This document shows, piece after piece, positions 1 through 10,639 of a DNA stretch of 64,000 nucleotides. This DNA comes from Dipteris shenzhenensis. Its lineage: Eukaryota > Polypodiophyta > Polypodiopsida > Gleicheniales. A program made the position numbers and the translations under genes. Every line of letters starts with the position of its first letter. The stretch's first letter is position 1. The notes beneath the pieces were generated by a model. The model was not told where the DNA came from and made no database searches. It saw only the letters and a list, made by a program, of their open reading frames with translations. The stretch is taken from assembly GCA_047967505.1 (NCBI GenBank), contig CM106538.1; one strand, 5' to 3'.

Positions 1-1340
1 GCAAGATGTAGATGAAGGTGTATCTGCTTGATGTGATGTCCATGCATCTGCATGCCCACCTCTCGTCCTAAGGTCCTTCCTGGTCTAGAAATGTGACATT
101 TCTTAAGTGGCTTGCATGGGAAGCTAAGAAGGGATAGAGATGAAGTAAGGTATATATAATGAGGAAGATGTTATCTCAAAGAAGCAAAGCATCATCTATG
201 GCTATGGCTCCCTTCCAATTCTTCTTGTTTGTTTGTTGTGATTTTGCCTCTACATCTGCATGCTCACTTTGCATCTACCTCTTTCTCTCCCTCCTATTGA
301 TGCTAGATATATATGACATTTCTTTTCAACATGTCTTGCAAGGGCCATGGAAACCTAAAGAATTTCCTTGTATTGAGGATGTTCACACACTAAGAGGTGC
401 CCATCGTTGGATGGTTGATTGAACCAATAGGAGGTGATTGTTTTAACTATGGACGGGTAATAAGTGGGCATCTAATTACACACACATCACCCATGACCAA
501 ACATTCCTCTCCTACATGCACTTTAGGTCTTATCCTTGGAAAGCCCTTCCATGGGTAGCCATGGCTGTGAAGATCCACATTGCTGTGATACAAAAGAGAG
601 CAATTTTTACAGTGCGCCAGGACGCCATGCACCTATTTTGCAAGGTAATGCATGATTTTCACTACACCCATCGCCCTTAAATCATGTGACCCACGAGTTT
701 TGGTGTTTCCATGTAGGAGAAGGCATCGATCAAAACATGGGAGAACTAAAACCAGACTTGGAAAAATGAATAATGCCACAAGAGACGTGCCAATGGGGAA
801 ATTTCCAAAACTTTCACTTTTGATATTCACGAGAAGGCCTATTTTTCACTTTCGAAGTGGAATGGATACTAAGCCCTACCCCCTTAGGGGGCAGGCCCAA
901 CAAAATTTCCTCCTCTCTTGTTCTTCTCCCTTACCAAGGGTGGAACATATTATCCAATTCCTCCTTCATCATAGTGCTAGCTCTGATACAAAAATGGGAG
1001 AGCCTTTTAAAGGATTCCACCTGGAAGGATACCACTATCAAGCTACCTTGACGAAATCCAAAAAGTTCATGATCTTTTTTGGCCATCGAGACAAAGCTTG
1101 CAAAGCCTTAGGGCGTCTATGGCACTGATGCTACTTTTCTGTAGCCTAGAAGTCTAAAGTTAGCTATCTATACATACCTCCTCTTTGTAGTTTTTTTTCC
1201 ATTTAATACAATTTAGGTTTTTCTAAGCAAAAAAAAGATGAACAGGGTTCAGGTGGCCTGCCTTTTTTGTTTGGTTGCTGATGGTTTTTCCTCTTCTTTT
1301 TTTTGTGAAGAGGTTGTGCTTTTATTGCAAGCCTTTTTTG
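1..1340. other. No supported gene; AT-rich intergenic DNA
   Basis: Open frames occur here, for example 652-1128 on the plus strand (158 codons), but their translations show no domain, signal or repeat that I recognise and they have no supporting splice or family evidence. The stretch lies just beyond the 3' end of the Helitron coding remnant on the minus strand, so part of it may be the 3' terminal region of that element. I could not identify the CTRR-type end or hairpin that would fix the boundary. Confidence 0.4.
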
Positions 1341-1359
1341 GGGGGGCATGGTTGAATTG

Positions 1360-2085
1360 TTAGTGCAATGAAGTATAAATGAGTGAGTGACCTGACCAAT
1401 ATAAAAAATATGTCCCATGTGTATTCTTGGTTGATGTTGACCTTGTCCATATATGGTCAATAGTGGACCCATGGATAGTTGTGGGTACTATAATGAGTTG
1501 TTTCATGTTGTGTTGCATGAATTGTAATAGGTTTGATATGTTTGTGTTGCTGGAGTTGTAGTTAATATTGAAATTGCCTACAATGTATGTTTCTATGTTA
1601 GTTGGTATTTTCTTGTACAAATCTTGCAATATTTGAATGAGGGCGACTATTTTTGCTTGTGGGGATTTGTACACATTTATTATCACTACTTGTTTATTGA
1701 AATCTTTTTCCAAAGTTGTGATTAGGCATTCACAACCGTGCATGTCAATGTTTATTGTATGCACAATTTTGAAAAAAAAATTAAAGTATGTAGCAAGGCC
1801 CAAACCTTGGGTTGTCATGATGTTGTCACACCTTGGTAGTGTTATGTTGTTTGATGAATGGGTGTGGGTTTCCTACAGGCATAGTATTGATGCATCCATG
1901 ATGGCTTGGGAATGCATGATGTCTTGTTTATGGCAGTGAAAAGACCTGGTGTTCAAACTTTGTAATGTGTTCATAATGTTCTCTTCGCTTGTGAGATTTT
2001 TCTGTTCAAAAGGCCATGCACATTCTGATTGTAATCGTTGTATTTCTTGTAAAATTTTTGGGTCCACTTTACGTTGTGCGGCTCA
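1360..2085 (-). pseudogene. EEP endonuclease domain of the Helitron
   Basis: One minus-strand frame runs from about 2085 to 1360 with a single internal TAG (1873-1875). The text begins with a linker ending the helicase ('DPKILQEIQRLQ'), then 'LNTRSFHCHKQDI' and 'ILCL*ETHT', matching the start of an EEP fold where family members have 'CLQET'; the stop is one transition from CAG. Later come 'VVIINVYKSP', 'YIVGNFNIN' (family GDFN), 'STIDHIWTR' and 'YWSGHSLIYTSL' (family SDH), the usual catalytic-strand positions. In known elements this domain is fused C-terminal to Rep-helicase. Asp of GDFN has become Asn-containing 'GNFN', so activity would be doubtful even without the stop. Confidence 0.85.
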
Positions 2086-2990
2086 ATTTGATGCAGTCCA
2101 CTTTACATTGTGCGGCTCAATTTGATGGAGTAGGTATAGGTTTGCTGGGTTTCAGACTTGTGATAGAGCTATGTAAACAAGGCCATGCATTCTTATGTGC
2201 GATGGGTCGAAAGCCAGTGTGTCCATGATAAGGCCTTGGGAGTGATGAATTGTCCTTGCCGATGCGAGTCATATCGGAAATTGTGTTCTACAAGCACTGT
2301 TCGAGTGGTTTTTCCCAATTTGAGATTCTCTTGTCAATTGCGTTATTGGTGCCCAAGTGCTGAAGGTGTCATTGTTGCACAAGTGTTTGTTTTCAGCATG
2401 CACTTTCATTCCCATTTTGCTATTGTTAAATCAATCTAGATTATGGGGGGTTTGATATAATGTTCGAACCTTTGAATCTACCATCCCCATTTTGTTGTTG
2501 TTAAATTCAATCCAGATTATGGGGGTTTTGATATAAATGTTCGAACCTTTGAGTCTACCATCTACACCGTTCACGCTCCCATCATTGATGTCCAAATTTC
2601 TTGAAAAATATTTCAATGATCCTACCTTCTTTGAGCCTAAGCTCGCTACGTAGACCAGCACATTGTTTGGGGTCCGGTGGGATGTTTAGTTTTTTGTTGC
2701 ACGTCTTGTGTTTGTGGTTGATTGCTTTAAAAATTTGTGGTTTTGTCTCTAGTTTTTGGAACACGTAGTCATTGTGTTTGTCTTTGTCAGCATTTGTGTA
2801 GAAGAGGTGTGGAATTGTATTAAGGATGCAAATGTCTTCATTAGTCTGTGTCCCAACATGAATTTTGTCTAGTAATTCAAGGAATGGTCCTTCTTGCTAG
2901 TGCATTGGTTGTTTTAATTTATAGTAATATATTTGAGTTCTCCAACAAGAATGTTCCTCTCGATTGTTGGGAGAATATCTATGTATCTTT
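2060..2990 (-). pseudogene. C-terminal part of Pif1-type helicase (Helitron)
   Basis: Minus-strand translation gives 'KLKQPMH*QEGPFLELLDK', 'VGTQTNEDICILNTI', 'TNADKDKHND', 'LNIPPDPKQCAGL', 'NLDINDGSVNG', then 'RTQFPI*LASARTIHHSQG' and 'HGLVYIALSQV', the order found in the second RecA-like domain of Pif1 helicases of Helitrons. The frame shifts near 2600 and stops interrupt it. Upstream, where Walker A (GxGGTGKS) and the DE box should lie, there is no room: the end of Rep is at about 3050. I infer an internal deletion of the first RecA-like domain. A 34-bp tandem duplication at 2062-2130 adds another frame break. Confidence 0.85.
2062..2130. repeat. 34-bp tandem duplication inside helicase remnant
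   Basis: Two adjacent copies of a unit beginning GTCCACTTTA lie at an offset of 34 bp and differ at one or two bases. Since 34 is not a multiple of three, it shifts the helicase frame. It probably arose after the element died. Confidence 0.85.
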
Positions 2991-3049
2991 TACAGGGCTT
3001 GCCTGGCATAAGTCATCGGATAGGTGTATGTCAACATGGTGTGTCGTGG

Positions 3050-4100
3050 TTGTTTGTCATTTTTGGTAATTTGAGACATACAATATGAGGTTGCTTCATG
3101 AGGGTTCATGACAAATTAATTATTTGTGTTTGCCTCCCAAAGTTTTGGAATGGTTACATTAAAATTTTTTGTGTTAATGTCTTTAGGATGTCTTCTTAGG
3201 AACATGGTAGGTTTGCAAATGCTGCTTCATAAGGCAAGGATGTATTCTTCTTCCACCATGCTTATTATGCCGAGAAATTTGTCATAATCCATTGTAGAGG
3301 TTTCTTTGTCTGATAAGATGTTTGATATTATTTTGAGGTCTTTTTTATGTTTTGTGTTTTGCATGCTTTTTTGTAAGGGGAGGAGTACATGGGTTTGTTT
3401 CATTGGTGGTCATGGAAAACCAAATCAGCATTTCTTTTTTTTTTGGTACAAGTTTTCTTATGTTTGTGTGTTTGTATTTCTTGTAGTGAGGGTGGTAGTT
3501 ATGAGCTATTTGTTGTAATGTACTTGTCCACGTATTGTTCAACATCTACATCACTATACTGTCCATATGTTGGTGCTTTTTCATTCCATAGTTAACCATG
3601 ATCATGTTGGCTTCCTTGGTTTTGAAACTTCGTGACAAAGAAGATGTCATTTATTGTTCCGAGGATACTTTTATCTTGTCTCATAGAAGGGTTTTTAGTG
3701 CTTGGAACTTATGAGCGTAATATTGAGCTATTGTGATAGGGTTTGACCTAGCAAGTTGTTGAATTTGTAAAGGCTTAGCTCTATAGTTGTTGCTTCTTGC
3801 TAGGTTTTATAAAATTTAAAGGCAAGCTAGTAGTGGTTCTCAGCATTTCTCGGCTGCTGAGAATGCCACAAAGAAAGTGGGGGGGCCTAGTTGCCTCAAC
3901 ATTGCAAAAATGTTTTGTTTTAATTTTTGCTTATAATCTGTGGAGCTACGTAATGATGTGAAGTCTCTGTACACTATTTTGGATTTCAGTAATTGCTCGA
4001 TGTTTGTATCTACCAAGGCATTTTTTGCTTGTAAGGTCATCCCTCACAATTGTCCTTTGCGCATTCTTACTCAGCTCAAAGATAATACTTATCGAACTAG
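3050..4100 (-). pseudogene. Helitron Rep (HUH) domain remnant
   Basis: The translation from about 4100 downwards contains 'NIFAMLRQLGPPTFFVAFSA', the signature opening of Helitron_like_N, then 'YYAHKFQALKTLL', 'FFVTKFQNQGSQHDHG', 'LWNEKAPTYGQYSD', 'VEQYVDKYITT', 'MDYDKFLGIISMVEEEYILA' and 'TSYCMSQITKND'. These align in order with the Rep domain: fingers, the HUH histidine motif (here GSQHDH instead of GSPHIH), and the C-terminal segment before the helicase. Several in-frame stops and shifts separate the blocks. The function in intact relatives is nicking and strand transfer during rolling-circle transposition. Confidence 0.85.
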
Positions 4101-4371
4101 CACTTTCATTGTTTTGAAGAATAAGTACTCAATACAAAATGCAAATCGGCAGTCTTTATGTTTTAGTTTCCACTTCACAATGTCTTGGTAAGTTCTTGTT
4201 GGCGTCATGTCATATGAACATTTGTGTCCACAGAATAGTGTTGGGAATTATAGTTCTTTGCAGTGGTTGTCGTAAAAGGGAGACTGAGGGGCATGAAGCT
4301 TTCTAATGGGGCTACAATGATCATTTTGTCATTGAAATCTACCACTTGCTGAGCTATGTATATCCCATGCA

Positions 4372-5819
4372 CTAATGTGTCCGTTCGTACGTCATCCCTA
4401 TCATTATCAGTGTTGATTTATTTATTTCATCTTTGTCAACACATTGGAGGTTGTTAATGTGTTCTATCCATAAGTTGCTAATTTGCATGTTGTTTTCTTT
4501 GCACAAAGGGCTCTCCAATCGCTCAAGTAGTGCATGCATTGTGACAGTTGGGTGTACTAGCCCACTGACGTAGTTGTGGTTATAATGTAGGTGACGTTTT
4601 GTTACAACTACCAATGTTGCACTATTGTTAATGAAGCGTGGCAAGACTTTTTGGGACCTCTCGACATCTACGAAGATGTTCACGACACTACCATAAAGTC
4701 CTAGTTGTCCTTCATATGTTAATTCTTGAATTTGTGCAGTGGCGGTTCCTCAACTTTGTTTAAGCTTGATGTGTGTTTAGATTTTTTAGCGAAACACATT
4801 GTCTGGGTTGTAAACTTAGGGATTGTTGCTTTGTTAAGGTGCCTGTGACAAAGTAAGCATAAAGGCAAGTCTTCCAATCTCATGGTTTCTGGCCATAAAT
4901 GTTGAGTTCTCATAAATTCATCATGTGCTTTTATTGCAGGCTTCATTTTTTATTTGAATGTCAAGCACCATCAACACTAGTATGCAAAGCTTGGTGTGTC
5001 TTTGATTTTGCTATAGTATGATTTTGGTGCTTTGTTCATACTCAAGTCTATTCCTAGATCTGTGGCTTTCCTTTTATGTTTTGTTTTTATGTCTTTTTCT
5101 GTGGGCACATTTGCATCGAGTGGTTCTGTTTGTTTTTTAGTAACGGCAAGGTTTATTGTTTGCAAATAGCGAGCCCAAGAATCACTTGCCATAATTTGTA
5201 TATTTTGTTGCGAATGTTTTGTGTGTTGTAGTTCTTTTGTTGTTGTTGTCTTTTGAAGGTAAGCACGATTGCTATTGCAAGTTTGTCGATGTTTGCTTTA
5301 ATTATTTACAGCAAGCTCCTTTCATCTTCTAGCATCCATATTTTATAAGAATGTTTTTTCCCAGTCGGGATAAGCGGAACAATTGTTTTTGGCAATTTTA
5401 ATTCATCTAGCAAGCGCGACTTTATTGTTTTTTTGTTTGGTGGCCGATTTTCAAACCGGGATGATTTTGTCGTTTGAAGATACAAACAGCTAAAAATGGT
5501 TGCCAAACTTGGCATGGAATATTTCTAAGCAGTCATATATAAGATGTTGTGAACAAGTAGAGTTTCGTGCAAGCTCTGCAATGGCCTCTCTTTTTATTGT
5601 GGAATGGCTTTTTTCTGTCGTTGTGGAATCATCAATGTTGGTCCAAATTGATTTGTTGATGGCGTTGGTGCAAATATGATCTTGTAGCATGTCTAACAAT
5701 GCCTCATACTTGTATGTTGGATAGAACATTATTAAACATGCGAGAACATCAGTATTGCGAGGGTGGTTTTCGATGAACTCAATGTGTAATTGCAATGTGT
5801 ATGGGTCAAGGTTAGCCAT
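4372..5819 (-). pseudogene. N-terminal region of Helitron protein, Cys-rich
   Basis: Minus-strand frames at 5819-5490, 5192-4977, 4946-4719 and 4683-4372 carry moderately long text without early stops. The piece 'LPLCLLCHRHLNKATIPKF' has the C-x2-C and 'IPKF' pattern of the segment that precedes Helitron_like_N in animal and lower-plant Helitrons (often annotated DUF6570). The first ORF (5819-5490, starting 'MANLDPYTLQLH') may hold the original start codon. Assignment of the most upstream ORFs is by position only. Confidence 0.5.
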
Positions 5820-6115
5820 TTCTTCTTTTATTCTCTTCTTTTTTTTTTTAATTCTATTTGTGGAGATGTTGTTTTGTGGTTAGTGTAAGTGGTAAGGATG
5901 CAAACCAATGAAACCATAAAACCAAAATGTATATGGTTATAGGTGTCAATCTACCAACACAATTGAAACACCCAAAGGAGCACGAACTTTATTCACCATG
6001 AAAACATGCATTATAGAAATAGCAAACAGTTGCTACGGGATTATTGAAGAGAAAATATGTACAACAATGTACCAAGCTGGCTCTACAGGTAGCAACAAAA
6101 AACACGAGTGAAGCA

Positions 6116-7570
6116 CTAGATACTTGGTGCAAAAGCAATAACAAATCCAGCACTGTTCACAGTGAACTCTCCAAATGACCTTTTCTCAAACAACATGTTT
6201 CTTGTGGCAACAACACTACAGTTATGAAACTCTATGAAAGGGCCATGGAGCTTCAACACTTCATTGGCATGGTTGCCATGGTTGCCACGAATATGTAGAG
6301 CAACTTGGGAACCATCACAATTCACAACACAACCTTTCAAAGATGGTACATCTGAAATGGTTTGTGCACTCTCGCAGGTATAACGAAATGGATGGCTTGG
6401 ATCTCTGCTAACTCGAGGTCCTCCACAATTGCTGCATTGAAACTCGACAAGTGGGTTGTTTAGGCCAATGAAGTGTAGGACTCCAGTTACCTGTTGGATG
6501 TACGAGTTATTATCAGCGCATTATTTGTTTTGTGAAAATTAACTTTGACCATGCTGTTGTACATTTTTTCCATAGCTTAGTTGAGACACTTGGTACATAA
6601 AACTATCATGCAACGTTGCTCGTAGGTCGCCCTCTAGCACAGCTCCTAAGATTATGAAATCAAAAACTCCTAATGCATGTCGGGCTCGCATAAAAGATAT
6701 GTTCTTTGCAACAAACATAACAATCCCTTCATCGATGAACTCTTGCACTAGCCGAGCAAGTGTATGCCTCCTCTCTGCTACAAAGGTCAACTATTTCATA
6801 AACACATGAACTTAGCATATAACCGGTTTCCCTTGTAGTGGGGTTAAGTTAATGAATTGTTTTTATTATCTTATTGTGGCACAATTTTCGAGGTTTGGGC
6901 CATCTGCAACAATTATTTAGTGTGTTGGAGGTCCGTTAAGATCTACCTTAACAACCACAAAAGCCACAATGTCCATCAATGCTACACATGAAGCCCTTGT
7001 TATTTCTACTTGGTTTGCTACCCATGGTGCATAGACACAAATCGACTTCTCTTGGACGAAAGATATGTCACCATCAAATGGCTAACCCTTGATTATTGTT
7101 GTTGTTGCATCCACCCATAATGCTACAAAGGAAGTGCAACCCTCTCCTGTAACTCTTTTTGTGTTACCGGTCCCTCAGTCCTAAAAAAGTCATCAACTTG
7201 CAAGACATCTCTCAATTGTAGCATGTACACATGTGGGATGTGGAGAGTGATTGTTTCACAGCATTGTTCATCGGTTAGGTCAACCTACATGAAGAAAGGG
7301 TAAGCAACATCCCTAGCTTTGAAAGTGTTGTACTTTGCCATCACTTTTCCTTGAAAATAAAACCTGTAAGGAATGTACTCTGAGAGTGTGCTTATGGGCA
7401 ACACCGGAAGGTTATTTGGATGGGCTAGACTTGACTCTGCTAGGACGATTGCATTGATATTGTGTGCCTCAACAATTGCATTGTTTGGTGTATCAAATTT
7501 TGCAGGTGACCTTTTCTTCTCAAAATTTTGTGGTACAGTTGAGCTTGTTGAAATATTAAATTATTGATAG
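6116..7570 (-). pseudogene. OB-fold / zinc-ribbon protein remnant, RPA-like
   Basis: Three minus-strand segments look coding. At about 7570-7150, 'LPISTLSEYIPYRFYFQGKV' followed by 'VDLTDEQCCETITLHIP' resembles a single-strand DNA-binding OB fold of the RPA1 type; one TAG interrupts it. At 7120-6920 another open stretch contains 'FVALWVDATTTIIKG'. At about 6475-6116, 'VEFQCSNCGGPRVSRDPSHP' with a further Cys gives a zinc-ribbon-like C-x2-C...C, and then an OB-like strand pattern ending at a stop at 6116. Segment 6790-6539 may be an exon between them. RPA-like ORFs are carried by many plant Helitrons, and this one lies on the same strand immediately upstream of the Rep remnant, so capture or carriage is plausible. 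It could instead be a host gene. I did not establish splice sites throughout. Confidence 0.4.
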
Positions 7571-8100
7571 CATAAGCAAAGCCTCTTCTAGTTGTTCATG
7601 AAATGTTTTTTTGAGACTGTAACTTGTAGAATAGAAAAGAAAGTTTGTTTGCACAATTTGTCTTTGATGCACTTTTGTTGTGCGTGACAATACTTGAAAT
7701 CTACTTAATCTTCACACAAGCCCGCTATTTTTGGCAAACGTTTAATTTAGAATATGATTTTTTTTTCTCTCTCAGATGTTTCTTGCTTTTGTCAGAAGCT
7801 ATCCTTTAATTACTCTTTTTGGGATAACAAGAAAAACATTGAAATGTTTCTTTTAGAAGGTGCAATTAAACTGTTTCTTCAACATGTTGTAGAGCCAAAA
7901 AAATATGTCTACACAAAACATTTTTATGATTAATTTGTGCATCATCACAAAATAAGAACACAAGTTTGAAACTGCATGTCCACATATATCTGAAAATATA
8001 TACTACATGTACAGCACTGTGCTCAAACTAATTGTTGCTAGACATTGAAAACACTCGTGATAAAAAAGAGCATGCTATTTGTTGTTTAAAGCATAGCAAG

Positions 8101-8912
8101 TTAAACATTGGCGATTTCTGATTCAGTATCCTCTTTGACAAATGGTGGTTCAATGTCCATCTCTATCCTGCATTGCATTGTCAACAGACAACCTTTCTTC
8201 TGTAGCTCTTTGAGGATTGGGCAAAATACGTTACAAACACTTGGTTAACACATTACCAAACTTGTAACAACATGAAAATTTAATGAGTGACTCTTCACCT
8301 TCAGCATATGCTTGCTCTATAGCTGCATGGAAAAAGTCTTCAATGGTTTCCTTGGATTATTTTTTATTGAGCAAACTTCCATCTTTACTAACTGGATTCC
8401 ATGGTGTCAGCATGAGGGGCACATTCAAAGTTGAAACTGGAGCAAGTGCCAATGTCTTTAAGAAACAAGCACTAGAAATAGATACAAATCCTTCTTGGCC
8501 AATGCATGGACATCCTCCGTAATCACCCTTGCATGAAATTGCAGTCATTTTTGGAAATGGATGGGCTTAACATATGCAACGCCCTTCACGAACTCACTTA
8601 TCTGATACCAAAAGAAAACATGGCCTATAGCAAACGAATTTCTCAACACTTTTCTCACACCAGAGAAACGACAACAATAATCAGGTCACTGGTTAAACGC
8701 AATTTCATGTTATATGTGTCTGGTAATCAACCTGCCAGCAGCGATTTCAATTCAATCCAGTCATAAATGAAAACACATGTAAAAATTTTCGGGATTGCAT
8801 GATAACCAAAAACCTTCATTGCCCAAGACAAAGACCGTACATTGTTTGATTCAAGCATATAAACCAAAAGGAGAACAGAGCTCTTGTTTTGTAAATGTAA
8901 CGACAGAATCAC
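8101..8912 (-). pseudogene. Exon-like segments of an unrecognised minus-strand gene
   Basis: Coding-like text appears in several minus-strand pieces: 8912-8727 ('LSWAMKVFGYHAIPKIFTCV', ending at a possible donor CAG|GTTGAT), 8610-8460 ('FVKGVAYVKPIHFQ' and 'ARVITEDVHALAKKDLYLF'), about 8352-8280 ('TIEDFFHAAIEQAYAEGEES') and about 8230-8101 ('ILKELQKKGCLLTMQCRIEM'), the last ending at a TAA at 8101-8103. Frames do not join without stops, so this is either a spliced gene whose introns I could not place or a pseudogene. I do not recognise the family. It may continue from the 9297-9558 segment on the same strand. Confidence 0.35.
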
Positions 8913-9284
8913 AAGCTCATTTATTTATCAACACAATTGCTAACTACAATCAATAGAAGAAGCGTTTGCACCAGGAGGAGTGAAAGTTTAGTCTCTAGTA
9001 TCGAACTTAAGATGGAGCCCAAGAAGACAATCTGCCTTGAAGGACTCTCCGACAGAATCACAAGCTTGTGAGATATTAACACGGGCGCTGTCATCACGAA
9101 TTGGTTTTTGAGAATGGAAGTCTATGCTTGAGCGAGGGGAAAATTAAACAAGGCGACTTAGGAAATAGTCAAAGAAATCTCGGAAGTGGGAGTAGAGAGG
9201 GCGAAAGCAAAAGCAGGAACGAAACAAAAAATGAACATCACGTACAACCACCTTTGGCAGTGTCTTCCTCTAATCCGTTCCCGC

Positions 9285-9391
9285 TGTTGATTGCCTATTG
9301 CTTTCCTTGAGCAATACTTGCTCTGGCAGCGCGATTGTTGATCGCTTGTTGCTTCCCTTGAGCAATACTTGCTCTAGCAAAGTTTCGTTCC
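9285..9391. repeat. 51-bp in-frame tandem duplication
   Basis: A 51-bp unit containing GAGCAATACTTGCTCT occurs twice in tandem. On the minus strand each copy encodes 17 residues starting 'RASIAQGKQ', so the duplication keeps the frame. Confidence 0.8.
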
Positions 9392-9558
9392 TCCTCAGCC
9401 TCTGCAGTTTTACAAAAGCAATGATCAAAGAAGCACTTTGAAAAGCAGAGCGTGCGTTAGTCGCGTTAGAATCTATTCATACAAGACAATACATCACACC
9501 TACCATGAAGACGGAATGTAGCTTCATCAACACAGCCTGCTGACTTCGGCTTCACCAT
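9295..9558 (-). pseudogene. Two-exon 5' end of an unrecognised gene, with stop
   Basis: On the minus strand an ATG at 9558 opens 'MVKPKSAGCVDEATFRLH' and reaches a donor (CATG|GTAGGT, exon end 9504). A 102-bp intron ends at CTGCAG, and the next exon (from 9401) continues in phase with 'EAEEERNFARASIAQGKQ', then a 17-residue repeat of 'RASIAQGKQ...' before TAG at 9295-9297. The charged, alanine-rich text suggests a helix or coiled coil. The second repeat unit differs at the codon that became the stop, so the disruption may be recent. It is probably the 5' part of the gene pieces at 8101-8912, but that link is inferred. Confidence 0.4.
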
Positions 9559-9921
9559 ACTCACAAGATGCAAGAATAAGGAGAATGGAATACGAAAGAC
9601 AGAATAGAAAAGCCAGAATTCATAATTGATGAAACAAACAACCTGTCTCGAACTGGCCACTGCTCATGTCCATCGAGTCGCCCGAAACTTGTTGGTCCTC
9701 ATTTGCGCAGGGAAGTATTGCACACACATCATAGCTTCCAACATCGATGCAAAGCAAAAGAAATCTACCAACTTAGCATGCCATGGAAAACCAATTCCTC
9801 ATTAGTATGAAGCAGAATCCCCATTAGCATCAAGCCCATACCATCTCGAAGCGGCAAACGTCAAAGAGAAGCACTGGCAGAGCGAGCATGGGCAAGAGGA
9901 AAAGAGACATCAGGTTTTAAC

Positions 9922-10059
9922 AGGCGACAAGCACATATGACTTGCATGGTGGGTGTGGGTTTGGTCGCGGGGAAAGGCCAAGTTTGGACACCCGACAAGC
10001 GCATATGAATTGCATGGAAGGTGTGACTTTGGTCGCGCACAAAAGGCCATGTGTAACGA
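9922..10059. repeat. 69-bp tandem duplication
   Basis: Two adjacent copies of a 69-bp unit that begins GACAAGC and contains CATATGA and TTGCATGG. They differ at scattered bases. The short ORFs in several frames here are by-products of the repeat. Confidence 0.7.
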
Positions 10060-10313
10060 ATGACGCCAAAGGGGAGGATGGCGAGATTGTGGTGGCAGAT
10101 CCAACTGCCCACAAATTACCACATCAAACGCTAAGGAACAAGGGGCACACACATACCTAGAGCATTGTTCCCAAGTGAGGGAGTATAACTCAAGTGTGAT
10201 CCGCTTTCAAAGGGCCTCTAAAATAGAAACTTTGTAGTAGCTAGAGCTCCGCTAATAAAGAAACCAATGTATTTAGTGTTAGCTCCCACCCAGACACCTA
10301 AGAGCAAGGCCCC

Positions 10314-10511
10314 ATGGACCGGCTATCTCCACCAACCTCATCAATTGACGTAAGCGACAATCTCCGACAGTCGGATGAACTGAGTGAATCTCTAGCATCT
10401 GGAAACTCCTCCCACTCTTGGAGTTTCGGGAGTTCTGGGACCTATGTGACAAGCTCTCCGACTCAACTCCAGGATGACCATGGGGACGACGACTCCTTTC
10501 GGTCTACGTGA
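10314..10511 (+). CDS. Short serine-rich ORF upstream of the LysM gene
   Basis: A 65-codon ORF, rich in Ser and Asp with no membrane or secretory signal, ends about 130 bp before the LysM start. It could be an upstream ORF in the 5' leader of the LysM transcript or a chance frame. Nothing in it is recognisable; I list it because its position could affect translation of the LysM gene. Confidence 0.2.
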   Translation: MDRLSPPTSSIDVSDNLRQSDELSESLASGNSSHSWSFGSSGTYVTSSPTQLQDDHGDDDSFRST

Positions 10512-10639
10512 GTGAGCGTGGAGATAGACGGTCCATGGGACCTCTTGCTCGAAGGGAGGGTGGAACAAATGTCTTGAAGAGATGTTCTTCTTTGAGTGAA
10601 AGAGGAAGGGCTTGTGAAAGAAGAAACAAAGCTAGGGCT

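Larger units (their letters stand above)
1360..5819 (-). mobile_element. Decayed Helitron with Rep, partial Pif1 helicase and EEP endonuclease
   Basis: Read on the minus strand, this 4.5-kb block gives, in order, the parts of a Helitron polyprotein of the endonuclease-bearing class (Helentron/Helitron2-like): an N-terminal Cys-rich part (about 5819-4700), Helitron_like_N/Rep (about 4100-3050), the C-terminal half of a Pif1-type helicase (about 2990-2060) and an endonuclease/exonuclease/phosphatase domain (2085-1360). Such proteins drive rolling-circle transposition: Rep nicks and joins single-stranded DNA and the helicase unwinds it. The frame is broken by many stops and shifts, so it is a fossil. 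Rep's usual HIH metal-binding motif reads as HDH, and the helicase Walker A and B motifs are absent because only about 170 bp separate the Rep end from a late helicase motif. Termini were not found, so the true element is longer. The order of domains makes the assignment firm; the subclass rests on the EEP domain. Confidence 0.85.

Noticed and set aside
652-1128. 158-codon plus ORF as a gene
   Set aside because: No recognisable domain, composition biased, overlaps another frame of similar length; chance cannot be excluded.
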